This document shows, piece after piece, positions 1 to 7,633 of a DNA stretch of 18,669 nt (the stretch's first letter is position 1; each line of letters opens with the position of its first letter). The notes beneath the pieces were generated by a model. It was not told where the DNA came from. It saw nothing but the letters and a program-made list of their open reading frames with translations, and did no database searches. The DNA comes from Anaerolinea sp. Its GTDB lineage: Bacteria > Chloroflexota > Anaerolineae > Anaerolineales > Anaerolineaceae. Both the position numbers and the translations under genes were made by a program. The stretch is taken from NCBI GenBank assembly GCA_013824385.1, contig PNNU01000013.1, positions 1-18,669 of the forward strand, written 5' to 3'.

Positions 1-66
1 TATAAGGGCGAGAAGATCCGCCGTAAAGCAGGCAAAGCAGGTAAGGGTAAGGGCGCAAAGAAGTAG
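1..66 (+). CDS. rplF: Ribosomal protein uL6 (L6), 3' end only
   Basis: The first 21 codons read in frame 1 to a TAG at 64-66. They give a basic tail starting YKGEKIRRKAGK, which is the typical C-terminus of uL6 (the YKGE(K)IRRKAGK block). The rest of the gene lies before the window. uL6 is a large-subunit protein near the GTPase-associated centre and normally precedes rplR in the spc operon, as here. The extra Lys/Gly/Ala-rich tail after the conserved block is unremarkable. Confidence 0.9.
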   Translation, partial: YKGEKIRRKAGKAGKGKGAKK

Positions 67-76
67 GTGAGTGAAT

Positions 77-442
77 ATGCCAAAAAATAATCGCACCGAA
101 GCAAGAATTCGTCGGCACAACCGCGTTCGCAAAACGATCAGCGGCAGTGAATCCCGACCTCGCATGAGTGTTTTCCGCAGCCTGGCTGAGATATATGTTC
201 AGGTGATCAATGATGAAACCGGAACCACACTCGCCGCTGCCTCAAGTATCGACCACGAACTCCAAGGCAAGGTTGAAGGCCTGAAAAAGATGGACCAGGC
301 AAAACTTGTTGGTGAGCTTGTAGCGAAACGCGCCAAGAGCAAGGGAATCTCACTGGTCGTTTTCGACCGCGGTGGATTTCGTTACGGCGGACGTGTAAAA
401 GCTCTGGCTGATGCAGCCCGTGAAGCTGGCCTGGAATTTTAG
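77..442 (+). CDS. rplR: Ribosomal protein uL18 (L18)
   Basis: This is the 50S protein that binds 5S rRNA with uL5. At 121 residues it has normal family length. The N-terminus is basic ([14 protein letters not shown]), followed by the conserved RPRMSVFRS strand and a C-terminal [28 protein letters not shown] block, typical of bacterial L18. An in-frame GTG lies at 71, but AGGTGA at 65-70 would abut it with no spacing. The ATG at 77 sits 6 nt after that Shine-Dalgarno, so I use 77. The gene follows rplF by 10 nt and is surely co-transcribed with it. Confidence 0.95.
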   Translation: MPKNNRTEARIRRHNRVRKTISGSESRPRMSVFRSLAEIYVQVINDETGTTLAAASSIDHELQGKVEGLKKMDQAKLVGELVAKRAKSKGISLVVFDRGGFRYGGRVKALADAAREAGLEF

Positions 443-469
443 GACAAAAGAGAAGAAGAGGGCCTTAAT

Positions 470-1000
470 ATGGAGAGTATGGATTATCAACCAACCGACC
501 AACAATATGACGAACGCGTCATTGAAATTGCTCGTGTCGCCAAAGTTGTTAAAGGCGGTCGCCGTTTCCAATTCCGTGTCACTATTGTAATTGGTGACAA
601 CCATGGAAAGATCGGCATCGGTATTGGCAAAGCCAATGCTGTACCCGATGCGATGCGCAAAGCCACAGAACGCGCTCACAAGAACATCAGACAGATCACC
701 CTGACCAATACCACCATTCCCCATGAAGTGGTTGGACGTACAGCTGGCGCAGTTGTTTTACTCAAACCTGCATCTGCTGGTACCGGTGTTATCGCCGGTG
801 GTGGTGTGCGTGCCGTTCTTGAAGCAGCTGGTGTTCATGACATCTTGACCAAATCTCTCGGCAGCGCCAATGTGCTGAATGTGGTGAAAGCCACCTTCGA
901 CGCCTTGGAACAACTGAAGTCACCTGAAGTTGAAGCCGCTCGCCGTGGAAAGAACGTCAAGGACCTTCTCCCTTATTGGGAACGGAGGAAGAATGGCTAA
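470..1000 (+). CDS. rpsE: Ribosomal protein uS5 (S5)
   Basis: A 30S protein at the mRNA entry tunnel, involved in decoding accuracy. At 176 residues it is close to the usual 165-175. The N-terminal double-stranded-RNA-binding-like domain is recognisable from [18 protein letters not shown] and the [10 protein letters not shown] loop. The C-terminal domain holds [29 protein letters not shown]. The ATG at 470 follows an AGAAGAGG Shine-Dalgarno by 7 nt. A second in-frame ATG at 479 is possible but less well spaced. The stop overlaps the rpmD start by 8 nt, which suggests translational coupling. Confidence 0.97.
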   Translation: MESMDYQPTDQQYDERVIEIARVAKVVKGGRRFQFRVTIVIGDNHGKIGIGIGKANAVPDAMRKATERAHKNIRQITLTNTTIPHEVVGRTAGAVVLLKPASAGTGVIAGGGVRAVLEAAGVHDILTKSLGSANVLNVVKATFDALEQLKSPEVEAARRGKNVKDLLPYWERRKNG

Positions 1001-1205
1001 GAAAAAAGTCGAAGAAGTAAAAAAATTACGCATCACCTTGGTGCGCAGTGGCATTGGATATTCAGTAAAGCATAAAGCAACCATTCGTGCATTAGGTCTG
1101 CGCCGCATGAACCAAACTGTGGAACATGTGGACGGCCCCGTATTGCAAGGCATGCTGCGCATGGTTGAGCATCTTGTAAAAGTGGAAGTGCAGGAAACGA
1201 AATGA
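993..1205 (+). CDS. rpmD: Ribosomal protein uL30 (L30)
   Basis: A small 50S protein of 70 residues. The core LRITLVRSGIGYSVKHKATIRALGLRRMNQTVEH is diagnostic for bacterial L30. The frame is open further upstream (from 930), but the ATG at 993 has the GGAGG Shine-Dalgarno at 984-988 with 4-nt spacing and gives the usual L30 N-terminus. The start lies inside the end of rpsE. The stop overlaps the rplO start in an ATGA arrangement at 1202-1205, so the three genes are probably translationally coupled. Confidence 0.95.
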   Translation: MAKKKVEEVKKLRITLVRSGIGYSVKHKATIRALGLRRMNQTVEHVDGPVLQGMLRMVEHLVKVEVQETK

Positions 1206-1654
1206 AACTAAACGACCTCATGCCTAATGAAGGCAAAATCAAACTTCCTAAACGCAAAGGCCATGGTAATTCGGCCGGTCAGGGTAAAACCGCCGGTCGT
1301 GGTACCAAAGGTCAAGGCTCACGTGCAGGCGCTGGCGGACATCTTTACCGCCAGGGTGGTAACCTGCCCTTTTTCCGCCGCCTCCCCTTCATTCGTGGAG
1401 AGGGATTTACCCCACCCAATCAGGTGGAGTATAACGAGGTCAATCTGGATCAACTCGCAAGATTCCAAGCCGGAAGTGTAGTTTCTCAGGCAACCCTTGC
1501 TGATGCCAAATTGCTTCATCAACCCAAGAACCCTGTTGCCATTCTTGGCCGCGGAGATGTGAAAGTCGCTCTCACTGTTCAGGTGGCGCGTGTTTCTAAG
1601 TCTGCCCAGGCAAAAATTGAAGCAGCAGGTGGCAAGATCGAATTGATCGCCTAA
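1202..1654 (+). CDS. rplO: Ribosomal protein uL15 (L15)
   Basis: A 50S protein of 150 residues, normal length. The N-terminal extension is Gly/Arg/Lys rich (RKGHGNSAGQGKTAGRGTKGQ), as expected for the tail that threads into 23S rRNA. The globular part has FFRRLPFIRGEGF and ends in VSKSAQAKIEAAGGKIELI, the conserved S..A...IE.AGG signature. The ATG at 1202 overlaps the rpmD stop by 4 nt. secY follows after 23 nt with its own strong GAGGAG Shine-Dalgarno. Confidence 0.96.
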   Translation: MKLNDLMPNEGKIKLPKRKGHGNSAGQGKTAGRGTKGQGSRAGAGGHLYRQGGNLPFFRRLPFIRGEGFTPPNQVEYNEVNLDQLARFQAGSVVSQATLADAKLLHQPKNPVAILGRGDVKVALTVQVARVSKSAQAKIEAAGGKIELIA

Positions 1655-1677
1655 CCGGCATCCGAGGAGAAATTTCT

Positions 1678-3006
1678 ATGAAGCGATCAGCCTGGCGTTA
1701 TTTATGGACGTCGGAAGACATCCGCAAGAAGCTTGTTATTACAATCCTTCTGCTGATCCTCTATCGACTTGCTGCGAGCATCCCTGTTCCTGGCGTTAAT
1801 CGCGATGTGATCGCATCTATTGCTTCAGCAGGCGGTGCAGGGTCAGGTCTCTTTGGACTTTTAGATATGCTGTCTGGGGGCACCATTTCCAACTTCTCCA
1901 TTTTGGCAATGGGTGTTTATCCATACATCACGGCGCAAATTATCATCCAACTGCTCGTTCCCATCATCCCCGCACTGGATCGTCGATTAAAAGATAATCC
2001 CCGTGAGGGACGTGTCTTAATGGAAAAGTGGACCACCATGCTTACTATTCCGATGGCTTTATTATCAGCCATTGGTCAGGTAAACATCTTCCAATCCATG
2101 GTTCAGACATCCGTTTTGGAAACGCCTTTTGGTTTTACCGGCGCATCGCTTTTACCAACAGTCACAATACTTGTGAGTATGGTAGCTGGAACGATGTTTG
2201 GTATCTGGCTCGGACAATTGATCTCTGAATTTGGTATCCCCAACCAGGGTCTTTCATTAATCATTTTTGCCGGTATCATCTCAAAAATGCCAAGCAATCT
2301 GGTAGGCATTTTGGCTGATAAGCAAAATGGTTGGTGGATGTTGATTTTGATCATCCTCATCCTCGGTCTAACCATCTTCGCCATCGTTTTTGTACAACAA
2401 GGTCGCAGAAATGTGCCTGTGCTCTTCCCCGGACGTCGTGTGGGCAACCGCATGTCAATGCCGGTGCGCAGCAATCTGCCCCTGATGGTAAATATGGCGG
2501 GTATGATCCCGTTGATCTTTGCTCAAACTTTCTTGTCCTTCCCTGCTTTGATTGCCAGTTGGTTCCTCAAAGGTCAAACGACGGGATTCTGGTATTGGAT
2601 TTATAGCCATTTTAGCGGCACCGGTGTCATCTACCCGATCATCTTCTTTATTCTGGTAGTGGCTTTCAGCTTCTTCTATACCGATGTTTTGTTTACACAA
2701 CAGAATTACGGCGAAACACTGAAGAAACAGGGCGCACAGATCCCCGGTGTTGTTCGTGGTGGACCAACCCAGAAATACCTTTCCAAGGTTCAACGCCGCA
2801 TCACATTCCCGGGTGCTTTCTTCCTCGGTTTCGTGGCTGTGCTGCCTTACATCCTGGGTGCTATCTTGCCCTTGTCTCAAAATACTTTGTTCGTGATCTC
2901 TGCTGCCGGTTTGCTGATCGTTGTGGGTGTTGTTCGTGACACCTTCACTATCATCGAAACTGAGCTTAAAGTGCATGGTTACGACGAAAGCATCATCAAA
3001 GGTTAA
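1678..3006 (+). CDS. secY: Sec translocon channel subunit SecY
   Basis: SecY forms the protein-conducting channel in the cytoplasmic membrane. It works with SecE/SecG and the SecA motor or docked ribosomes. At 442 residues it has the usual size. The N-terminus carries the amphipathic helix and first membrane segment (DIRKKLVITILLLILYRLAASIPVPGV). The plug region LFGLLDMLSGGTISNFSILAMGVYPYITAQII follows, and the whole shows about ten hydrophobic segments. The cytoplasmic loop KKQGAQIPGVVRGGPTQKYL and the C-terminal ETELKVHGYDE are conserved. The GAGGAG Shine-Dalgarno sits 8-9 nt before the ATG. Its place between rplO and adk is the standard spc layout. Confidence 0.98.
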   Translation: MKRSAWRYLWTSEDIRKKLVITILLLILYRLAASIPVPGVNRDVIASIASAGGAGSGLFGLLDMLSGGTISNFSILAMGVYPYITAQIIIQLLVPIIPALDRRLKDNPREGRVLMEKWTTMLTIPMALLSAIGQVNIFQSMVQTSVLETPFGFTGASLLPTVTILVSMVAGTMFGIWLGQLISEFGIPNQGLSLIIFAGIISKMPSNLVGILADKQNGWWMLILIILILGLTIFAIVFVQQGRRNVPVLFPGRRVGNRMSMPVRSNLPLMVNMAGMIPLIFAQTFLSFPALIASWFLKGQTTGFWYWIYSHFSGTGVIYPIIFFILVVAFSFFYTDVLFTQQNYGETLKKQGAQIPGVVRGGPTQKYLSKVQRRITFPGAFFLGFVAVLPYILGAILPLSQNTLFVISAAGLLIVVGVVRDTFTIIETELKVHGYDESIIKG

Positions 3007-3007
3007 C

Positions 3008-3661
3008 ATGGCCAGGTATTACGTTCTCTTAGGACCTCCGGGAGCTGGAAAAGGCACCCAAGCCAAGATCATTGCTGAAAAGTATGAATTGGTGCATGTG
3101 TCATCTGGCGACCTGTTTAGAGACAACCTCAAACGGCAAACCGAACTTGGTCAACTGGCTCAAACTTATATGACCAAGGGCGAACTTGTGCCTGATGATG
3201 TGACCATAGCCATGATCCGTGAGAGACTTTCTCGACCGGATTGCAAAAACGGCGCACTCTTGGATGGTTTTCCGCGCACTCCGGTTCAGGCTGATGCCTT
3301 GGCCAAAATGCTCACGGAATTCAAGGGTGGGGTCAACTTGGTTCCATATATCTCTGTTCCTGAAGATCTGCTGGTCGAACGTCTTTGCGGACGCTGGACC
3401 TGCCGTTCAAATGGACACGTGTTCCACGAAAAATACAATCCCCCCCAGATCGCGGGTGTTTGCGACCTGGATGGTTCCGAACTTTATCAACGCGACGATG
3501 ACAAATCTGAAACCGTAATGAACCGTATCAAGGTTTATTCTGCTCAGACTTCTCCACTCATCGAGTATTACCGAACGCTCAATCTGCTTGCTGAAGTCGA
3601 CGGCACACAATCCATTGAGGATGTGACCGTCGCCATGCTTGCAGCACTGGAGAAAGCTTAA
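3008..3661 (+). CDS. adk: Adenylate kinase
   Basis: Catalyses ATP + AMP = 2 ADP in the cytoplasm and sets adenylate energy charge. The 217 residues fit the long, LID-containing class. The P-loop GPPGAGKGT is at residues 9-17, the AMP-binding DGFPRT at 86-91, and the LID lies around 127-165 ending in QRDDD. The zinc-site positions of the LID read Cys132, Asn135, Cys152, Asp155 instead of four Cys, so metal binding may be partly lost. The frame is open from 2921, inside secY, but the ATG at 3008, 1 nt after the secY stop, gives the canonical N-terminus, so the longer version is rejected. Confidence 0.97.
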   Translation: MARYYVLLGPPGAGKGTQAKIIAEKYELVHVSSGDLFRDNLKRQTELGQLAQTYMTKGELVPDDVTIAMIRERLSRPDCKNGALLDGFPRTPVQADALAKMLTEFKGGVNLVPYISVPEDLLVERLCGRWTCRSNGHVFHEKYNPPQIAGVCDLDGSELYQRDDDKSETVMNRIKVYSAQTSPLIEYYRTLNLLAEVDGTQSIEDVTVAMLAALEKA

Positions 3662-3665
3662 CAAC

Positions 3666-4466
3666 ATGTCTTGGGATCGGCAGATAACCATTAAATCCGA
3701 AAGTGAACTCGTGATTATGCGCGAGGCCGGACGGATCAATGCAGAAGCCCTGGCAGCCGCCAGAGCCATTATCGCCCCCGGAGTTACCACTGCCGATCTC
3801 AATGCCGCAGCCGAAGAAGTACTGCGAAAATACGGTTGTTATAGTCCGTTTAAGGGCTATCCTGGTCCTTATCCTTATCCTGCCAGCACCAACGTGAGTG
3901 TAAACTACGAATTGGTGCACGGCATCCCTGGAAAGCGCAAGCTTAAAGAAGGGGATATCGTCTCGGTGGATTGTGGAACGGTCTATGAAGGTTTTGTCGG
4001 TGATGCCGCATTCACCGCGTTTGTCGGTAAGGTCAGCCCGCTGGCTCAAAAGCTGGTGGAAACCACAGAAAACGCCCTGTATGCCGGGATCGAAAAGATG
4101 GTCGCTGGAAATCACGTAGGTGATGTTTCTGCAGCCATCCAAAACGTAGCAGAGAGCCAAGGTTTTCACGTTACCCGTGAATACACAGGACACGGTGTTG
4201 GACGCGCCATGCATGAGGGACCACAACTCCCAAATTATGGTGTGCCCGGCAGAGGTCTGGCGCTCCGAGTCGGAATGACCATCGCGTTGGAACCCATGCT
4301 TTTGGTCGGCACTCCTTTAACAAGAGTGCTGCCAGATCAATGGACAGTCTCATCAGCTGATGGTTCTTTGACCGCCCACTATGAACATACGGTGGCAGTC
4401 ACTGAAAATGGACCACTAATCCTAACTACGCAGGGTGACGGATCCATTCCTAGACGGAATGCATAA
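3666..4466 (+). CDS. map: Type I methionine aminopeptidase
   Basis: Removes the initiator Met from nascent proteins. At 266 residues it is a normal type I enzyme without an N-terminal zinc-finger extension. All five metal ligands are visible: Asp102, Asp113 (VDCGTVYEGFVGDAAF), His176 (TGHGVGRAMHEGP), Glu209 (IALEPML) and Glu240 (TAHYEHTVAV). His85 is the substrate-side histidine and His183 is also kept. The ATG at 3666 is 4 nt after the adk stop. The in-frame start at 3639 would lie inside adk and lengthen the N-terminus beyond the family norm. Map follows adk in many spc operons. Confidence 0.97.
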   Translation: MSWDRQITIKSESELVIMREAGRINAEALAAARAIIAPGVTTADLNAAAEEVLRKYGCYSPFKGYPGPYPYPASTNVSVNYELVHGIPGKRKLKEGDIVSVDCGTVYEGFVGDAAFTAFVGKVSPLAQKLVETTENALYAGIEKMVAGNHVGDVSAAIQNVAESQGFHVTREYTGHGVGRAMHEGPQLPNYGVPGRGLALRVGMTIALEPMLLVGTPLTRVLPDQWTVSSADGSLTAHYEHTVAVTENGPLILTTQGDGSIPRRNA

Positions 4467-4479
4467 ACACGGGTATAAT
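4451..4479 (+). promoter_or_regulatory. Sigma-70-type promoter for the rpmJ-rpsM-rpsK-rpsD-rpoA section
   Basis: A -35-like TAGACG (4451-4456) is separated by exactly 17 nt from a perfect -10 TATAAT (4474-4479). The -35 overlaps the last codons of map. Transcription would start near 4486, about 40 nt before rpmJ. This would let the alpha-operon half be transcribed independently of the upstream spc genes. It fills the position where infA is usually found. Confidence 0.7.
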
Positions 4480-4527
4480 CAAAACTTCGGTTTAATAGCA
4501 GTACCTTTTGTATAAAGGAGCAATAAA

Positions 4528-4641
4528 ATGAAAGTAGCACCATCCATTAAAAAAAGATGTGCAAAATGCAAAATTGTAAAACGCAGTGGCACTTTGTATG
4601 TAATCTGCGAAAACCCAAAGCATAAACAGCGACAGGGGTAA
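4528..4641 (+). CDS. rpmJ: Ribosomal protein bL36 (L36)
   Basis: A 37-residue zinc-ribbon protein of the 50S subunit. It starts [20 protein letters not shown] and ends NPKHKQRQG, the standard L36 pattern. The zinc ligands Cys11, Cys14, Cys27 and His32 are all present, so this is the zinc-binding (C+) form. The Shine-Dalgarno AAAGGAG at 4514-4520 stands 7 nt before the ATG. rpsM follows after 6 nt. Confidence 0.97.
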   Translation: MKVAPSIKKRCAKCKIVKRSGTLYVICENPKHKQRQG

Positions 4642-4647
4642 GGACAT

Positions 4648-5037
4648 ATGGCGAGAATTGAAGGTGTTGATCTTCCACGTAACAAGCGTATTGAAGTAGG
4701 GTTAACCTACATTTTCGGTATTGGCCCCACTCGCGCCAATGAAATCATTAAATCCACACAGGTCAACCCCGATACCCGGGTCAAAGACCTGACGGAAACT
4801 GAAGTGGCCTCCTTGCGTGAGTACATCACCAAGAATTTCAAGGTTGAAGGCGATCTGCGCCGCGAAGTGCAGATGAATATCAAACGTCTTGTTGAAATTG
4901 GCTGCTATCGTGGCATGCGTCATCGTCACAATCTTCCCTGCCGTGGACAACGTACCCGCACAAATGCGCGCGTTGCCAAAGGCCCGAAGAAGACTGTTGC
5001 CGGTCGCGGTCGCCGTCGTGGAGCTGCAAAGAAATAG
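4648..5037 (+). CDS. rpsM: Ribosomal protein uS13 (S13)
   Basis: A 30S head protein that contacts the P-site tRNA and the 50S subunit. At 129 residues it is slightly longer than the usual 118-126. The N-terminal block [26 protein letters not shown] and the C-terminal [21 protein letters not shown] are diagnostic, followed by a basic tail ([11 protein letters not shown]) that reaches the tRNAs. The start is ATG 4648, shortly after the rpmJ stop, with AGGA just upstream. A 108-nt gap separates it from rpsK, the longest within this ribosomal block. Confidence 0.97.
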   Translation: MARIEGVDLPRNKRIEVGLTYIFGIGPTRANEIIKSTQVNPDTRVKDLTETEVASLREYITKNFKVEGDLRREVQMNIKRLVEIGCYRGMRHRHNLPCRGQRTRTNARVAKGPKKTVAGRGRRRGAAKK

Positions 5038-5058
5038 TCTTATTTGCCTGATGGATCG

Positions 5059-5080
5059 GGTGGGGTACCTTCTCTCCCCC
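5059..5080 (+). other. GC-rich hairpin in the rpsM-rpsK gap
   Basis: The 7-nt arm GGTGGGG (5059-5065) can pair with CTCCCCC (5074-5080), with one U-C mismatch, one G-U pair and an 8-nt loop. No U-tract follows, so it is not an obvious terminator. The rest of the 5038-5145 gap shows no convincing gene or promoter. In enteric bacteria uS4 represses its operon through leader RNA upstream of rpsM. Whether this hairpin has any such role is unknown. Confidence 0.35.
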
Positions 5081-5145
5081 GCGGCAACCTGGTCTGATCG
5101 CGCAAATCGGATGATGAATAAGATTAAACAGGATAACGAGGAAAT

Positions 5146-5550
5146 ATGGCTCAAAATGTACGCTCAACGCGTCGCGCAAACACTACCAAGAAAACCAAGC
5201 GCACACTGTCCTCGGCACAGGTTCACATTTTTGCTTCATTCAACAACACAATTGTGACTGTGACCGATCAGCAGGGTAATACCATCTGCTGGGGCAGTTC
5301 TGGCTCTGCTGGCTTCAAAGGTTCCCGTAAAAGCACTCCTTTTGCGGCCCGTTTGGCTGCTGAGCAGGCGATCAAGGCAGCCCAGAATATGGGTGTCCAG
5401 GAAGTGGACATGATCATTAAGGGACCTGGTCCCGGACGTGAGTCCGCCATCCGTGCTGTCCAATCTTTGGGACTGAAAGTTCGTTCCATTGCTGATATTA
5501 CACCGGTACCTCACAATGGCTGCCGGCCTCCGAAAAAACGCCGCGTGTAA
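5146..5550 (+). CDS. rpsK: Ribosomal protein uS11 (S11)
   Basis: A 30S platform protein near the mRNA exit site. It has 134 residues, near the usual 129. Diagnostic segments are [53 protein letters not shown] and the C-terminal [18 protein letters not shown]. The ATG at 5146 has an AACGAGGAA Shine-Dalgarno just before it. rpsD follows after 17 nt. Confidence 0.97.
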   Translation: MAQNVRSTRRANTTKKTKRTLSSAQVHIFASFNNTIVTVTDQQGNTICWGSSGSAGFKGSRKSTPFAARLAAEQAIKAAQNMGVQEVDMIIKGPGPGRESAIRAVQSLGLKVRSIADITPVPHNGCRPPKKRRV

Positions 5551-5567
5551 TTTAGGAGAAGGAAACT

Positions 5568-6206
5568 ATGGCAAAATATACTGGTCCGGTGTGCAGATTA
5601 TGCCGGCGAGAAGGCGAAAAACTATTTTTAAAGGGCTCACGCTGTTTCACTCCCAAATGCGGGTTTGAAAAACGTGGATATGCCCCTGGTCAGCACGGAA
5701 AAACCAAACAAGGTCGTTCTGAACGTGAGAGCGATTATGCCCGTCAGTTGCGCGCCAAACAGCGTGCCCGCCGGGTGTATGGTGTGCTCGAACGTCAATT
5801 CCGCCGTTCCTTTGGAATTGCCCTCCGCACCCGCGGTATGACCGGTTTGAATTTGCTGCAAACTCTCGAAATGCGTCTTGACAATGCGGTCTTCCGCTTG
5901 GGATTGGCTGATAGTCGGGCTCAGGCTCGCCAATTGGTCAACCACGGACATTTCGTAGTCAATGGTCGTCGTGCTGACATTCCGTCCATGCTTTTGAAGC
6001 CTGGCGATGCAATTGCCGCCACTGACGGTTCCAAGAAATTGACCTTCTTCAAGCAACTTCCCGATTTTGCTGAAAAGCGCCCTTGCGCTATTTGGATGGA
6101 TCGTGATCTCAAGAATCTTTCTGGTCGTGTGTTACGTCTTCCTGAACGGGCTGAGATTGATGGCAGCCTGAATGAACAATTGATCGTGGAGTATTACTCA
6201 CGCTAA
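5568..6206 (+). CDS. rpsD: Ribosomal protein uS4 (S4)
   Basis: A 30S assembly-initiator protein, and in many bacteria the translational repressor of its own alpha operon. It has 212 residues. The N-terminus carries a four-Cys zinc site (Cys9, Cys12, Cys26, Cys31), so this is the C+ form. The S4 RNA-binding domain is seen at [33 protein letters not shown]. The C-terminus [11 protein letters not shown] is conserved. The ATG at 5568 follows TTTAGGAGAAGG with normal spacing. rpoA is next, as in most alpha operons. Confidence 0.97.
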   Translation: MAKYTGPVCRLCRREGEKLFLKGSRCFTPKCGFEKRGYAPGQHGKTKQGRSERESDYARQLRAKQRARRVYGVLERQFRRSFGIALRTRGMTGLNLLQTLEMRLDNAVFRLGLADSRAQARQLVNHGHFVVNGRRADIPSMLLKPGDAIAATDGSKKLTFFKQLPDFAEKRPCAIWMDRDLKNLSGRVLRLPERAEIDGSLNEQLIVEYYSR

Positions 6207-6257
6207 TGTCCATTAACCCAGAGCTAGGATACGTATCGGTATCGGAAAGGGGTAAAT

Positions 6258-7223
6258 GTGTGCGCTTTAACTAATATGGTTACACCTAAAGTCGAGCGAG
6301 AAGCAGAAGCTCGCAATTATGGCAAATTTATCATCAGTCCACTTGAACGTGGATTTGGCGATACCCTCGGTAATGCACTGAGGCGAGTCTTGTTGTCTTC
6401 ACTGGACGGGGCTTGTATTTCATCCATGCGCGTGTCAGATGTGATGCACGAATTTAGTGACATCCCTGGTGTTCGTGAAGATGTGATTCAAGTTACTCTT
6501 CAAGTGAAACAGATCCGCATGATCTTGCATGAAGGCGATACCGCCCACTTGCACCTCGATGTTCGTGGTGCTGGTGAGGTGACTGCCGCTGACATTCAGG
6601 CTCCTGCTGAAGTCGAAATTGTCAACCCTGATCTTTACCTGTTCACGGTAGATGATGCAAAGACCAAGTTGGATATCGATTTTACGGTCGATCGTGGCCG
6701 TGGATATTCTCCTGCTGGTGATCGCAGCGGAAAACTCCCCATTGGTGAGCTTCCTGTCGATGCGATCTATTCACCTGTCAAACGTGTGAACTTCACCGTT
6801 GGCCAGGCCCGCGTAGGTCAAAGCACCAACTATGATCGCCTCGTTCTCGAAATCTGGACCGATGGTACGATTGCACCGGAAAAGACTCTGGGCACCGCTT
6901 CTAAGATTGTTATTGATCACCTGCGTTTTATCTCAGGCATCAGCGAAGAATCTTTGATGATGGGTGTTGAAAAAGAAGCCTCTGGCAGTCATCTGACCAG
7001 TGAAGCAGCAGAAACGCCGATTGAAAACCTCGACCTCTCGGTTCGGGTATTCAATTCCTTGAAGCGTACGGGTATCACCAATGTTGGTGATGTACTCGAA
7101 CTGCTTGAAAAAGGCGAAGAAGCCGTCATGTCGATCCGCAATTTTGGCGAGAAAAGCCTGGATGAATTGCGCGACAAGATGAAAGAAAAAGGCTTCATGC
7201 AAGACGATAAAGATGTGGAGTGA
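6258..7223 (+). CDS. rpoA: DNA-directed RNA polymerase subunit alpha
   Basis: The alpha dimer starts RNA polymerase assembly, and its C-terminal domain contacts promoter DNA and activators. The 321 residues are typical. The N-terminal domain has NYGKFIISPLERGFGDTLGNALRRVLLSSL. The alpha-CTD (about residues 255-315) has IENLDLSVRVFNSLKRTGITNVGDVL and RNFGEKSLDELRDKM, with the two helix-hairpin-helix motifs. A GTG start at 6258 is chosen because AAAGGGG at 6246-6252 is 5 nt away. The in-frame ATG at 6276 is 23 nt from that Shine-Dalgarno. Confidence 0.97.
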   Translation: MCALTNMVTPKVEREAEARNYGKFIISPLERGFGDTLGNALRRVLLSSLDGACISSMRVSDVMHEFSDIPGVREDVIQVTLQVKQIRMILHEGDTAHLHLDVRGAGEVTAADIQAPAEVEIVNPDLYLFTVDDAKTKLDIDFTVDRGRGYSPAGDRSGKLPIGELPVDAIYSPVKRVNFTVGQARVGQSTNYDRLVLEIWTDGTIAPEKTLGTASKIVIDHLRFISGISEESLMMGVEKEASGSHLTSEAAETPIENLDLSVRVFNSLKRTGITNVGDVLELLEKGEEAVMSIRNFGEKSLDELRDKMKEKGFMQDDKDVE

Positions 7224-7229
7224 TGTATT

Positions 7230-7607
7230 ATGCGTCATAATATTGCAGGTTATCGATTAGGTCGAACAAAAGATCAACGGCTCGGCTTGCGCCGCACCAT
7301 GATTAATCAATTGTTCAATCACGAAAAAATTACAACCACCCGCGCCAAGGCTTTATTCATCCGCGGTGAAGCTGAAAAACTGATTACCCTTGCTCGCCGA
7401 AGCATCAAGGGCAGTGACACAGACAAAATGAATGCCCGTAGAATGGCTGCTGCTCGTTTGGGCGATGCTGCTATGGTCAAGAAATTGTTTGATGAAATTG
7501 GTCCCCGCTTTGAAACTCGCAATGGTGGTTACACCCGTATTTTAAAATTAGGACCCAGACTCGGAGATTCTTCCGACATGGTCTTGATCGAACTTGTAGA
7601 AGAATAG
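7230..7607 (+). CDS. rplQ: Ribosomal protein bL17 (L17)
   Basis: A 50S protein near the peptide exit tunnel. At 125 residues it has the usual length. The N-terminus MRHNIAGYRLGRTKDQRLGLRRTMINQLFNHEKITTT followed by A.A..IRGEAEKLITLA is diagnostic. The end reads NGGYTRILKLGPRLGDSSDMVLIELVE, also typical. It starts 6 nt after the rpoA stop, so translation is probably coupled. Confidence 0.97.
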   Translation: MRHNIAGYRLGRTKDQRLGLRRTMINQLFNHEKITTTRAKALFIRGEAEKLITLARRSIKGSDTDKMNARRMAAARLGDAAMVKKLFDEIGPRFETRNGGYTRILKLGPRLGDSSDMVLIELVEE

Positions 7608-7609
7608 CT

Positions 7610-7626
7610 CGTTCCATCTAGGGACG
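7610..7626 (+). other. Short hairpin between rplQ and truA
   Basis: CGTTCC (7610-7615) and GGGACG (7621-7626) can form six pairs, one of them G-U, around the loop ATCTA. There is no T-tract behind it, so it does not look like a terminator. It ends 7 nt before the truA start codon, so it could affect access to that start. It may also be chance. Confidence 0.25.
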
Positions 7627-7633
7627 GCTAGGA

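Noticed and set aside
350..724. Reverse-strand ORF opposite rplR/rpsE
   Set aside because: It is antisense to two clear ribosomal protein genes and has no recognisable product.
1033..1257. Reverse-strand ORF opposite rpmD/rplO
   Set aside because: It is antisense to two coupled ribosomal genes with no recognisable content.
2455..3009. 184-codon reverse-strand ORF opposite secY
   Set aside because: It mirrors secY codon structure. Its composition (His, Gln, Asp rich) resembles no protein family.
3579..4226. 215-codon reverse-strand ORF opposite map
   Set aside because: It is fully antisense to an intact map with all catalytic residues.
4889..5257. Frame-shifted + strand ORF across the rpsM-rpsK gap
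   Set aside because: It overlaps both ribosomal genes out of frame and has no family resemblance.
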